Below are positions 40,704-48,761 of a DNA stretch of 59,547 bases, piece by piece (position 1 is the first letter of the stretch; each line of letters starts with the position of its first letter). A model generated the notes under the pieces. That model made no database searches, had not been told where the DNA came from, and saw nothing but the letters and a program-made list of their open reading frames with translations. The stretch covers positions 1 to 59,547 of the forward strand of contig CATLBH010000013.1 in assembly GCA_949878745.1 (NCBI GenBank). Reading direction: 5' to 3'. The DNA is from an uncultured Ruminiclostridium sp. GTDB lineage: Bacteria > Bacillota > Clostridia > Oscillospirales > Ruminococcaceae. Both the position numbers and the translations under genes were made by a program.

Positions 40704-43253
40704 TTATTTTTCGATGTATTCTCTGTCTCTGGTGCCTAAAGTGTTTTTGAAGATTACGGCGTCGGTTTCGTCTTTGTCGAAGGTGTATTCTACGGAACCG
40801 TGCCAGCCGTCTTTAAGGTTTTGGGGCTCGTAGCGTCTGAAAAGAGCGTCTTCTACGGGGAAGTAGCCTTGACCCTTGCCTTTGTATTCGGTAAGCTCCC
40901 AAATGGCGTCGAGGGCGTCGTCTTTGTATTTTCTCAGGTACTTTACTATGCCGATTTCGGGGGCGAACCAGAATTCTCTTATGCCGTTCATGTAGCCGCC
41001 GTATAGGTTCCTGCCGCGTTCTTCTATGCGTATATGGCGGCAGTTTTTGAATTCGCCGGCTTTTGTGGTTACGGTTTCTTCTTCCAATACTTTCAGGGAG
41101 TGATTAAGCTTTTTTCCGCCTTCAAAGACTTCTTCATCCTTTTCCTCGTAGCCCGGAACCCAGTTGTCCGACCAAGCGGTGCCGGTAAGTGTGCACAATT
41201 CCTCATAAAAATAATCGTATACGATTTTTCCGAATTCGTCGTCGTAATCGTAGGATTTTAACTCGAACTCGTATTGCCTGTCACCGGCGATAATGATTTT
41301 CCCTTCTCTGAAGGTGAGGTAATGATAGCCGAAGAAATTTCGGAAGCCTTTTTGAGTGTAATCGGGATTATGGTCGGGTTCGGTATTGTAGATACGCTCC
41401 ATTACGTTTTTGGCGATGGAGGTGTGGAGCTTTTCGCGCTTTGTTTTCGCCAGCTTTTCCGCTTTTTCGTAGGAGGGGGGATTTTTTGAAATGTAATTCT
41501 CGGATTTGTTCCAGTATGTTCTTCGCGCTTTCAGGATATTGCCGCGCCATGTATTTTCATTGAAGCCGATCAGCTTTTGATAATCGTAACCGGATAGGAT
41601 CGCTTGTCCGTTTTCGGCGAAAACTACCTCGTAGACGACATCGGAATCGTATATTTCGTCTTCTTCTCCGGATAGACAGTATTCCCAGCGGTTCCCTTCG
41701 GCAAAGGGGATTATTTCATCGCCGCCCTTGATTACGCATTTTGACAGTAGCCATTCGGTTCTTCCGCGATTGACGACCGACTGTTTCACTATACCCACGC
41801 CGCGGCAGAAATATGTTTCGCAATAATTATAGAGATGGTATTCGCCTTTCATGTTTTCGGCGAGATAGCAGATACAGTTTTCGTATTTTCCGGCGGGGGT
41901 ATCCACGGTGTAATTGCACCCTTTACAGGTGATTTTTGTTGTTCCGTCGGAGGATAACGAGCTTTCGCCTTCCTTTAAGCTTTCGTCGAAAACTACGCTG
42001 TCCATCATGCAGGCGGCGTTGAATATCGAACAGGACTTTTCGATGTAGCCGTTGCTGTATCCGGGCTGACTGGTAAAGTACAGCTTTCCGTCCTTGTACT
42101 GAAGCTCCTCGGCAGTGGCTCCCACAAAGCTCGGCTCTGCGCCCTCTTTCAGCATTTTTTCCTCGATATAGACGGCGCTCAAGGCGACGGAGTAATAAAT
42201 GTCTTTTTTCGTAAGGGTCTCCAAGACTTTTTTGAAATAGCCTATTCCCTTTTCAAACTCACTTTGTCTGCACAAATCAAAAGCAAGCCAGAAATAAATA
42301 TAGCCCAAGGTTTTGGTGAAGCCGTTTCGGATAAGATAGGGGACTTGTACCTTTTCCATATACTCCGTTTTGTTCCCGCCGTTTTTTTCGTTGTTGTTTC
42401 TTTCCTCGTCCACCACAAAAGACATGATGTCTTCGTTATGACTTTTTTCGGCGGCGGTTTTTATGCGGGCGAACACTTCTTCGTTTTGTTCCTTGTCCAG
42501 CCACCAATAGCCTCTCGCCAGAACCTCGGCAAGGGCGTTCTGTTTTTCCGTGCTTTCCTCCAATTTTTCCACGTTTTTCAGCACCAGCCTGTATTCCTTT
42601 TCAAAGCCGGTTTTGTCGTTTTTGAGACCCCACAGCTTAAGCTGTTCCACCTGATACATAACCTTTTCCACAAAGGTGGCGTTTTTGTTTTCTTCCATAA
42701 CTCCGTATTCCTTTCTCAGCTGTTTCCGTCCCTCGGCGAGCCGCCATTTCACGGTACCTAAGGGGATATTCAGTTTTTCGGATATTTCCTCAACGGATAA
42801 TCCCTCGAAGTAATGCAGCTTTACGGTTTCGCTTATTTTTTCGGACAGCGCCTCCACCGCCTCGTGAAGCCGATCGTCCCTGTCTTGCTCCAAGGCTTTC
42901 GCGATATCGGCATCCAAGGAGGAATCGATATCCGTGTTTTTCAGCAGCTCGTAGCTTACTTCAATGGAGGTGTTACAATAATGTCTCACAAGATTTACGG
43001 CGCAGTTTTTGGCTATGGAGCAGAGCCATGAGCCGAATTTCGCGGCGTCCTTAAGGCTGCTCAGCTTTACCCACGCGCAAACAAAGGCGTCCTGCGAAGC
43101 GTCCTCCGCGGAGAATTTGTTTTTGGTTATCTTGTAGGCGGTACCTTTTACCTTTTTTTCGTAGCGAATAACAAGTTCCTCGTAGGCTTTATTGCTGCCT
43201 AAGAGGGTCATTTCCACTAAGAGGTCGTCTTGTTTATCGGTGAAATCGTTCAT
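40704..43253 (-). CDS. ECF-type sigma factor fused to a ~650-residue C-terminal domain
   Basis: Residues 1-190 are an ECF sigma-70 factor: region 2 (YEELVIRYEKKVKGTAYKI, SAEDASQDAFVCAWVKL) and region 4 (ETVKLHYFEGLSVEEISEKL, PLGTVKWRLAEGRKQLRKEY). A 650-residue extension follows: a helical, TPR-like part (about 195-370), then beta-rich sequence with two related modules, YTVDTPAGKYENCICYL..YFCRGVGIVKQ and TVTTKAGEFKNCRHIRI..FWFAPEIGIVKYL. No membrane helix and no neighbouring anti-sigma gene. ECF factors are usually ~180-200 aa, so this is exceptional; the extension may be a built-in sensor/anti-sigma (inference). The start at 43253 is supported by AAAGGA 8 nt upstream. Confidence 0.85.
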   Translation of the reverse strand: MNDFTDKQDDLLVEMTLLGSNKAYEELVIRYEKKVKGTAYKITKNKFSAEDASQDAFVCAWVKLSSLKDAAKFGSWLCSIAKNCAVNLVRHYCNTSIEVSYELLKNTDIDSSLDADIAKALEQDRDDRLHEAVEALSEKISETVKLHYFEGLSVEEISEKLNIPLGTVKWRLAEGRKQLRKEYGVMEENKNATFVEKVMYQVEQLKLWGLKNDKTGFEKEYRLVLKNVEKLEESTEKQNALAEVLARGYWWLDKEQNEEVFARIKTAAEKSHNEDIMSFVVDEERNNNEKNGGNKTEYMEKVQVPYLIRNGFTKTLGYIYFWLAFDLCRQSEFEKGIGYFKKVLETLTKKDIYYSVALSAVYIEEKMLKEGAEPSFVGATAEELQYKDGKLYFTSQPGYSNGYIEKSCSIFNAACMMDSVVFDESLKEGESSLSSDGTTKITCKGCNYTVDTPAGKYENCICYLAENMKGEYHLYNYCETYFCRGVGIVKQSVVNRGRTEWLLSKCVIKGGDEIIPFAEGNRWEYCLSGEEDEIYDSDVVYEVVFAENGQAILSGYDYQKLIGFNENTWRGNILKARRTYWNKSENYISKNPPSYEKAEKLAKTKREKLHTSIAKNVMERIYNTEPDHNPDYTQKGFRNFFGYHYLTFREGKIIIAGDRQYEFELKSYDYDDEFGKIVYDYFYEELCTLTGTAWSDNWVPGYEEKDEEVFEGGKKLNHSLKVLEEETVTTKAGEFKNCRHIRIEERGRNLYGGYMNGIREFWFAPEIGIVKYLRKYKDDALDAIWELTEYKGKGQGYFPVEDALFRRYEPQNLKDGWHGSVEYTFDKDETDAVIFKNTLGTRDREYIEK

Positions 43254-43522
43254 CTGCATTTCCTTTCTGTTTGGTTTTTGAAGCTTCGACTATAAGACGG
43301 GAGAAAGGGGGGGAAGGTTGGGCAAAAGAGAAATTTTTTTGGATTTTTTGGGTTTTTTTGGATTTTATTTAATTTTCAATGAACGGCCTCAGGGGCTTTC
43401 GGCGGTTACGTCTTGGCGTGAGGGGTTCCGAAAGGAATTTTTTGTTGGCTGTCCGCAGGGGTCGAAAACGGGGTGGGGATATTGGGGGGATTGGATTTGG
43501 GGTAAAGAGGGGGGGAAGTGCG
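43254..43522 (-). promoter_or_regulatory. C-rich, G-poor leader before the sigma fusion gene
   Basis: On the transcribed (minus) sense this ~270-nt stretch has long C runs (CCCCCC, ACCCC, CCAATCCCCCC) and few G residues in its first 80 nt, then A/C-rich sequence up to the sigma ribosome site. Unstructured C-over-G RNA is the known hallmark of Rho loading sites; whether Rho acts here is inference. Confidence 0.45.
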
Positions 43523-43570
43523 TTAAGGGGGGTGGGGTGTTTTATGCTTGTTTTTTGTGAGCTCCTGCAT
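43523..43570 (-). CDS. Tiny leader peptide 2 (15 aa, ends Pro-Pro-stop)
   Basis: MQELTKNKHKTPHPP then TAA. A strong GAAAGGAG site lies 6 nt upstream. It aligns with the peptide at 43671-43715 (M-x-E-L-x-K-x-K-x-K, Pro-rich end). Both end in Pro-Pro-stop, a context known to slow termination. It lies between the promoter at 43758-43786 and the sigma fusion gene on the same strand. Translation is inferred from the ribosome site and the paired conservation. Confidence 0.55.
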   Translation of the reverse strand: MQELTKNKHKTPHPP

Positions 43571-43670
43571 TTTTTGCTCCTTTCTTGAGGATTGTTTTCG
43601 GTGAGGGTGCGGAAGTCTTTGGGGTTTTGGGGTTTTATGGGTTTTATTTTACGGGTTTTTTATGTAGATA

Positions 43671-43715
43671 TCAGGGTGGACTGTTTTTGGTCTTGATTTT
43701 TTTGAGCTCTGACAT
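43671..43715 (-). CDS. Tiny leader peptide 1 (14 aa, ends Pro-Pro-stop)
   Basis: MSELKKIKTKNSPP then TGA. GAAAGGAG lies 7 nt upstream of the ATG and about 40 nt downstream of the -10 box, so it is the first thing translated on the transcript. Paralogous to the peptide at 43523-43570. No known leader-peptide family recognised. Confidence 0.55.
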   Translation of the reverse strand: MSELKKIKTKNSPP

Positions 43716-43757
43716 TTGGGAACTCCTTTCTTTTTATTTTCCTTTTGGTGTAATTAT

Positions 43758-43786
43758 ATTATACTCGGGAGTGATGGGATTGTCAA
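43758..43786 (-). promoter_or_regulatory. Perfect consensus sigma-A promoter of the leader/sigma-fusion operon
   Basis: On the minus strand TTGACA (43781-43786), exactly 17 nt, TATAAT (43758-43763). It is one of three promoters seen in this window in which both hexamers are perfect. Confidence 0.85.
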
Positions 43787-43899
43787 GGGGGTTTTGAAAG
43801 TTTGTGAAAGGTGAATAAGGGAGATGGGGAATTTTTGGGGGGTTGGTTGTTGAATTTAACGATACTTGACTTTTAATGAAAGTTAAGGGGGCGGGATTG

Positions 43900-44250
43900 G
43901 CTGCGGCGCGGCGCAGCCGCGAACGTAGCGAAGCGATAGCGGAGCGGAGGGAGCCGACGCGGAGCCGAAGGCGGAGCGGCGACTGATTTTCCGTTAGGAA
44001 AATCAGGGCTGCGCCCCCTGCGGTTGGGCAGTTATGGGTGTAGGAGCAGTTTTAACTGATGGAATGGGTTGCGGAGTTTGATATGCAAGATACAAACAAA
44101 GTTTTTCACGGATACGCAATCATCAGCAATAACTGATGGGACATCAACATTATTGGACGAAAAAGCCGTAATGGGAGCAGTTATATAAAAGAAGCAGCCT
44201 AAGAGCAAAACACAACATACGATAACAGCACTCATCGGCACAGCATTTTA
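43900..44250 (+). repeat. GC-rich dispersed repeat family 3 (copy Y)
   Basis: GCGGCGCGGCGCAGCCGCGA followed by repeated GCGGAGC/GAGCC units and GATTTTCC-GTTAGGAAAATC hairpin, then GGTTGGGCAGTTATGGGTGT. The block order matches the minus strand of 30785-31135. No gene is supported in it. Confidence 0.5.
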
Positions 44251-44285
44251 TGAGAGAGAAACCTATATTGACAATAAAACACCCA

Positions 44286-44522
44286 GAGGGGGGGTAAGGA
44301 AGGGATTCTTAAGGTGAAACCTAAGGGGGGGAGAGTGGGGGACAGGCTACGCCGACCGAGCACATTTAAGACAAAACGGTAAATGTTTTAACTAAAATTA
44401 ACACTGCGTAGCCTGTTCACCATCTCTCCCCCTTTGGGACGGCACGATGCCGTCGGGGGCAAGCCCAGGGCCGCCGCAAGGAGGCGGCATCAATGCTTGC
44501 CCTCTGTTACCTTAACCCCCCC
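44286..44522. repeat. Multi-branched inverted-repeat structure of ~240 bp
   Basis: An outer stem GGGGGGGTAAGG (44288-44299) / CCTTAACCCCCC (44510-44522) encloses: a long stem 44322-44352 with 44406-44436 (GAGAG..GACAGGCTACGC / GCGTAGCCTGTTC..CTCTC), hairpin GACGGCA/TGCCGTC (44438-44454), and stem GGGGGCAAGC/GCTTGCCCTC (44455-44504) with inner GCCGCC/GGCGGC. Either a non-autonomous element or a structured RNA; it matches no RNA family I know. Confidence 0.55.
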
Positions 44523-44598
44523 GCGGGAGCGGCCCTGCACGGCCCGTGCATTAAATAAAACATCAAATAAAGGAATCGACTTTCGATAAGAACTTTTC

Positions 44599-44655
44599 CC
44601 CCCTGCGGTAAGCAGTCCTTACGTCAAAACTCCCCCTGCGGTAAGCAGTTCTAAC
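44599..44655. repeat. Direct repeat CCCCTGCGGTAAGCAGT x2
   Basis: Two copies of CCCCTGCGGTAAGCAGTYCT at 44599-44619 and 44632-44652, period 33 bp, just beyond the MATE stop codon. Function unknown. Confidence 0.6.
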
Positions 44656-44666
44656 ATTCCCCCCTC

Positions 44667-45974
44667 TCATCTCCCCCCAAACCTGATAACCAACCCCAAA
44701 CTAACCCCCGCCGTTCCTACCTCCGCCGCAAAATACGAAAGCCAAACCCCGTCAATGCCCCAAAAAAAAGAAAGCAAAACCGCCGCCGGTATCAACAGCA
44801 AAAGCCCCTTAAGCAGCGATATCACCGTAGCCTGTACCGCCATTTTCATGGCGGCAAAATAATTGCATATTATTATATTAAACGCTGCGAAGGGTATCGC
44901 GGAAAAATACAGTCTTAACCCGTTCACCGCCACCTCCCTTAGCTCAGCGCTCTTTTCGCTGTTGAATATTTCGGTTATCGGTTCGGGAAAAATCAGAATA
45001 ACACCGTAAATCACGGCTGATAAAGCCAAGGCAAAAATAAGACCGTATCTTAAGGTCTTTTTTATATAAAGGCTGTTCCCTTCCCCATAGCTTCTGCTGA
45101 TAATAGGCTGCATTCCCTGTGAAATACCAGACATTACCGCAACCGCAACTATCGCCAAATTGGCTATTACGCCGTAAGCCGCCACCCCCGTGTTGCCTAA
45201 AAGATTCAGTATAAGCAGATTGAACACTATCACAACGGCGGCGTTGGCAACCTCGTTAACAAAGGCGGAGGCTCCGGTTGCACCGCAGGAAATGGCGGTA
45301 AAAAATCGGAAGCTTTTTATTTTAAAATGAAAATTGTTGTGTTTTTTTATTATGTGAAGAAATAAAATACATATGCTGATTAACGGAGACATCACCGTCG
45401 CCAGAACCGCTCCCGTCATTCCCATATTAAGAGGGAAAATGAAAACATAGTCAAGAAGCACGTTGGAAAGACTGCCCGTAAGGGTCGCCGCCATGGCGAG
45501 ACGGGGATTTCCGTCGTTTCTTACGAATCCCGCAAGAGCGTTGTTTATCAGAAAAGCGGGGGTGAAGGATAGCAGAAGTTTAAGATATATATCCGTCATT
45601 TCAAAAACGGCACTGTCGGCGCCGAGAAGCTTTGCCAGCGGAGAGGAAAAAAACAGTCCCGCCGCCATAAAGACAAACGAGGCAAGAATACCGACGGTTA
45701 CGGTGCTTGTGAATATTTCATCGGCTTTATCGGCGTTTCCCGCTCCACGCGCTATGGCGTACCTTGTGCCGCCGCCCACGCCCATCATTACGCAAAAGCC
45801 GTACATAAAGCTGTATGCGGGTATAGCGAGGTTAAGGGCGGTAAGACCGGATTCGCCCATTCCCATGGAAATAAAAAGCGTGTCGGTGAATATATAGCAG
45901 GATACGCCCAAGGTGCCGAAGATACTCAGCAAGGTGTACTTTATAAACTCTTTCAGGCAAGTGTTGTTTTTCAT
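44667..45974 (-). CDS. MATE family efflux transporter
   Basis: Cation-coupled drug/toxin antiporter of the MATE (DinF/NorM-like) family, 12 predicted helices in two bundles. Family motifs include LGVSCYIFTDTLFISMGMGE at the start, GVGGGTRYAIARGAG near 63 and GISQGMQPIISRSYGEGN near 275. 435 aa. Substrate unknown. Separated from the SpoIID gene by repeat copy B and two hairpins. Confidence 0.9.
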   Translation of the reverse strand: MKNNTCLKEFIKYTLLSIFGTLGVSCYIFTDTLFISMGMGESGLTALNLAIPAYSFMYGFCVMMGVGGGTRYAIARGAGNADKADEIFTSTVTVGILASFVFMAAGLFFSSPLAKLLGADSAVFEMTDIYLKLLLSFTPAFLINNALAGFVRNDGNPRLAMAATLTGSLSNVLLDYVFIFPLNMGMTGAVLATVMSPLISICILFLHIIKKHNNFHFKIKSFRFFTAISCGATGASAFVNEVANAAVVIVFNLLILNLLGNTGVAAYGVIANLAIVAVAVMSGISQGMQPIISRSYGEGNSLYIKKTLRYGLIFALALSAVIYGVILIFPEPITEIFNSEKSAELREVAVNGLRLYFSAIPFAAFNIIICNYFAAMKMAVQATVISLLKGLLLLIPAAVLLSFFWGIDGVWLSYFAAEVGTAGVSLGLVIRFGGR

Positions 45975-46011
45975 TTTGTTTCTCCGTTATTTCGTTGTTC
46001 CGTTATTGGTA

Positions 46012-46111
46012 TAATACTAATCCCTTTTTAAACTATTGATAAAATCCATAGTTTAAAAAGGGGTGCACCCGAAACACTAATCCAACAGTTTTAAAAGGGA
46101 TTAGTATAAAA
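46012..46111. repeat. Two-hairpin repeat family 2 (copy B)
   Basis: TAATACTAATC and GATTAGTATAAAA ends; perfect hairpin CCCTTTTTAAACTAT/ATAGTTTAAAAAGGG; linker GTGCACCCGAAACACTAATC; right arm AAAAGGGATTAGTAT pairs with the left end of the element. Stem sequence differs from copies A and C. Confidence 0.75.
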
Positions 46112-46113
46112 CA

Positions 46114-46185
46114 GCGCCGTCTGTCCTGCCTTCAAAGGCCTACGGCAGGATACACGGCGCTTCTTTTCTGCCCGGCGGCAGAAAA
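46114..46185 (-). terminator. Hairpins after the SpoIID-like gene
   Basis: GCGCCGTCTGTCCTGCC pairs with GGCAGGATACACGGCGC (46114-46160), and TTTTCTGCC with GGCAGAAAA (46164-46185). Likely end of the leftward sortase-SpoIID transcript. Confidence 0.6.
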
Positions 46186-46203
46186 GGGGGGATTTTTTCG
46201 ATA

Positions 46204-47631
46204 TTACATTATTACGGTTCCGGGGTAATAAAATTCCAATATTTCTTCGTAATCATAGCCCCAATAATTAGCTAAATTATTGGCTCCGTGCTGGCTCAGA
46301 CCCACGCCGTGACCGTAGCCGTAGGTGGTAAAAGTAAATTTGTCCGTGTCGGAGCTGTAGGACACCTCGAAGCTGGCGGAGCGGAGGCCGAAGTCCATTA
46401 TTTTTTCGCGCATTACGCGGCCTGTTATCTGTACGGAGTCGCCGTCGCTGTCTATGTACTCGGTTTGTCCGCCTATACTGAAGCTTCCCACATAAACGTT
46501 GTCAATGTAGTCCTTTATGGCGAACCATGTGCCGGGATCGCCGCCCAGCTCTATTCCCGTGACGCTTCTCACCTTGCTTCTTATTTCTTCGGAGGTGAAG
46601 GTGGTCTTTACGCCGTAATTGGGATCGTAAAGGGAGTCAAGCTCGCATCTTATGCTTTGGAGATAGGGATAGTCTATTCCCCAGACGTTTTTCGCCGAAG
46701 AGGTGTAGCCCGCCGTTGAGGCTCCGTAAACGGCCTGTATCAAGGTTCCGTTATAGTATATCGCCTGTCCCAGCACTTCGTTTACACAGTTTTTTACCGT
46801 GTCGTTGGGGGTTCTTACCGCTACATAGGGGACGTTTCCGTTGTCGTTGTAATATTTTATGTAGGTGTAAGCCGCCACGGCCTGGGCTTTTATCGCTTCC
46901 TCGTTAAAGCCGCCGCCTATTTCGCCCATTACTACCTGAGCCAATATTTCAGCCGCGTCGGCGGTAACGCTTCCGCCGCTTCCCGTGTATCTTACGGTAA
47001 GCTCTCCCGCGTACGCGGCGGGAGGAACGGTTGTTTCGGTTTCGGGGGGGGTGGTTTCCTCGGTGTACGCTTCGGTTTCTTCGGGAGTATTTTCTTCGGA
47101 AGCGGTTTCTTCGGTTATCGGCGGGGTCGTTGTTTCCTCCGTCGTTTCGGGAGGGGCGGTTTCTGTGGGAAGCGGCTCGGTGGTTGAGAGAGCGGCGGTA
47201 GTTGTGGCTTCCGTCGTGGTGGAGGCCGCCGTTGTGGTGGTTTCGGTATAGTCCTTTTCGGTTTCGGTGGCCGAAGAGGTTATCACCGCCTCTTCCGCCG
47301 CTTCGGAATAGCCCGCGGGTACGGTTACGGCGCCGTTAAGCTCAAAGGGGATAACGGGAGAAAAAATTTCAAGATCGGTGTATTCGGGAAACGTTATTAT
47401 TAAAGGCTCTTCGTTGAATACCGCCGTTTCGGGAGCGTTTTCGCCGTTTGTTTCCGAATCGGTTCCGATTTCCTCTTTGTTTTCGGCGGTTTTTTCCCTT
47501 TCGGATTCGGAAACGTCTTTTTCAACGGACTCGCCTATGCTTTCAATCCTCCCGGTGCTCCCAAAAAGAAAAACATAGCACAGGGTTATGATAAGGGATA
47601 CCGTGATTTTTATATATGCGCCTTTTCCCAT
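46204..47631 (-). CDS. SpoIID/LytB-domain protein with Thr/Glu-rich stalk
   Basis: Membrane-anchored cell-wall protein: N-terminal hydrophobic segment (ITVSLIITLCYVFLF), an acidic region, a ~90-residue stalk of Thr, Glu and Pro (about 125-215), then a SpoIID domain (about 225-475) with EEAIKAQAVAAYTYIKYY, QAVYGASTAGYTSSAKNVWG and GYGHGVGLSQHGANNLA. SpoIID is a lytic transglycosylase acting on denuded glycan during engulfment; the stalk and position after four sortases suggest a vegetative or surface wall role instead (inference). 475 aa. No LPXTG-type sorting signal. Confidence 0.9.
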   Translation of the reverse strand: MGKGAYIKITVSLIITLCYVFLFGSTGRIESIGESVEKDVSESEREKTAENKEEIGTDSETNGENAPETAVFNEEPLIITFPEYTDLEIFSPVIPFELNGAVTVPAGYSEAAEEAVITSSATETEKDYTETTTTAASTTTEATTTAALSTTEPLPTETAPPETTEETTTPPITEETASEENTPEETEAYTEETTPPETETTVPPAAYAGELTVRYTGSGGSVTADAAEILAQVVMGEIGGGFNEEAIKAQAVAAYTYIKYYNDNGNVPYVAVRTPNDTVKNCVNEVLGQAIYYNGTLIQAVYGASTAGYTSSAKNVWGIDYPYLQSIRCELDSLYDPNYGVKTTFTSEEIRSKVRSVTGIELGGDPGTWFAIKDYIDNVYVGSFSIGGQTEYIDSDGDSVQITGRVMREKIMDFGLRSASFEVSYSSDTDKFTFTTYGYGHGVGLSQHGANNLANYWGYDYEEILEFYYPGTVIM

Positions 47632-47664
47632 TTTTGCCGCCTTTCTGTTTTTCGGTTATGTAAT

Positions 47665-48723
47665 TCAGCCGTTATAGTCCTTTATCCAGGAGGGATCCCA
47701 CTGTCTTCCCGCCCACTTGTTTCCGTAAGAGGTGTAGTAGGCGTCAAACATTTTACGCTTTACGTTTCCGTTTTCGTCGTTCCCTCGGTTGTCGATAAAA
47801 GTTTCGGGGTCAAGGACAGAGCTTTCGTCGTCTCTCACCTTTCTTGCCGCCACTACCAGACGCATATCGGAAAACATTGAGAAATCACAGGTGGAAAGGG
47901 TGAGCAGTTCGTCGCCGTAGCGCAGGTCAATACCCGTATAGTAGAAGCTTCTGTCGAGACATTCGGCCACAAAATTGTCGAATTCGCTTTTGCTGCCGAA
48001 GCTTACGCAGTTCTGGTAATCGAAGACCTCTCCGTATTCCTCGGTGGTGTTGGTGAGGAAAACCGCGTAAATCAGGTACTCGTTTTTCTCGTAGATCGTA
48101 TCGAAATTCAGGCGGTAATTTTCCTTCATAAAGTCAAAGCCCTGGGTTCTGAAATAGGAGAGAGGCTCGAACATATTTCGGGTTATAAGGTTATGGCCGT
48201 ATATTATGGTGTTGGCGGGGGTGGAGTCGGCGGTTATAGGCACCTCGTAATCGGCGAAAATGGTGCCGTTTGCTGTAGGCTGCTGATAAAAATTGTGCTT
48301 TAGGTAAAAGTCGTTGTCTTTGGCCTGTACCACGGGATAGCCTATCCATGGGTACATTTCGATCCAACCCACCATATCGCTGTTTTTCTCGTAAAGCTCG
48401 GCGTATTCTTCCAGTATCTCCACGTTTCTTTGTTCGGTGTGTCCTTCGTCGTTGGTGATGTGCATGGGTATGGAGATAACGCTTCCGTTGCTTTCACCTC
48501 TCATATTCTTTACTTCTTCCATCTCTTTATTTATATTGTCCGAGCGGATAAAGTAGAAGTAGATAATGCAGAAGGTGGCCGCTATGAGAACGGCTATCGC
48601 GGCAAGAAACACGATCTTTCTCACTATTTCTCCCACGGAATCGGTTTTGCAGGGGAAAAGGGATTGGGAGACGGTTTGTTTTCTTCGGGTGGTTTTTTTC
48701 TTTACCGGTTCAAAATCGGGCAT
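47665..48723 (-). CDS. Class B sortase (paralogue 4 of tandem array)
   Basis: Membrane-bound transpeptidase, 352 aa. N-terminal basic cytoplasmic part, one helix (IVFLAAIAVLIAATFCIIYF), then the sortase B domain: NTIIYGHNLI (catalytic His), LLTLSTCDFS (catalytic Cys), RLVVAARKVRD (catalytic Arg). A tail of ~50 residues follows, ending AGRQWDPSWIKDYNG. The most divergent of the four. Upstream of the SpoIID gene on the same strand. Confidence 0.92.
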   Translation of the reverse strand: MPDFEPVKKKTTRRKQTVSQSLFPCKTDSVGEIVRKIVFLAAIAVLIAATFCIIYFYFIRSDNINKEMEEVKNMRGESNGSVISIPMHITNDEGHTEQRNVEILEEYAELYEKNSDMVGWIEMYPWIGYPVVQAKDNDFYLKHNFYQQPTANGTIFADYEVPITADSTPANTIIYGHNLITRNMFEPLSYFRTQGFDFMKENYRLNFDTIYEKNEYLIYAVFLTNTTEEYGEVFDYQNCVSFGSKSEFDNFVAECLDRSFYYTGIDLRYGDELLTLSTCDFSMFSDMRLVVAARKVRDDESSVLDPETFIDNRGNDENGNVKRKMFDAYYTSYGNKWAGRQWDPSWIKDYNG

Positions 48724-48761
48724 TTTATGAACATTCCTTCCTGTTTATTCAATCTAAATTT

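Noticed and set aside
43318-43797. Plus-strand ORFs opposite the leader (G/F-rich)
   Set aside because: They are complements of the C-rich leader; biased composition and no ribosome sites.
44599-44655. Start of a CRISPR array
   Set aside because: Only two repeats, 33-bp period with a ~12-bp spacer, and no cas genes.
46985-47251. Val/Ser-rich open frame opposite the SpoIID stalk
   Set aside because: It is the complement of the Thr/Glu-rich low-complexity stalk.
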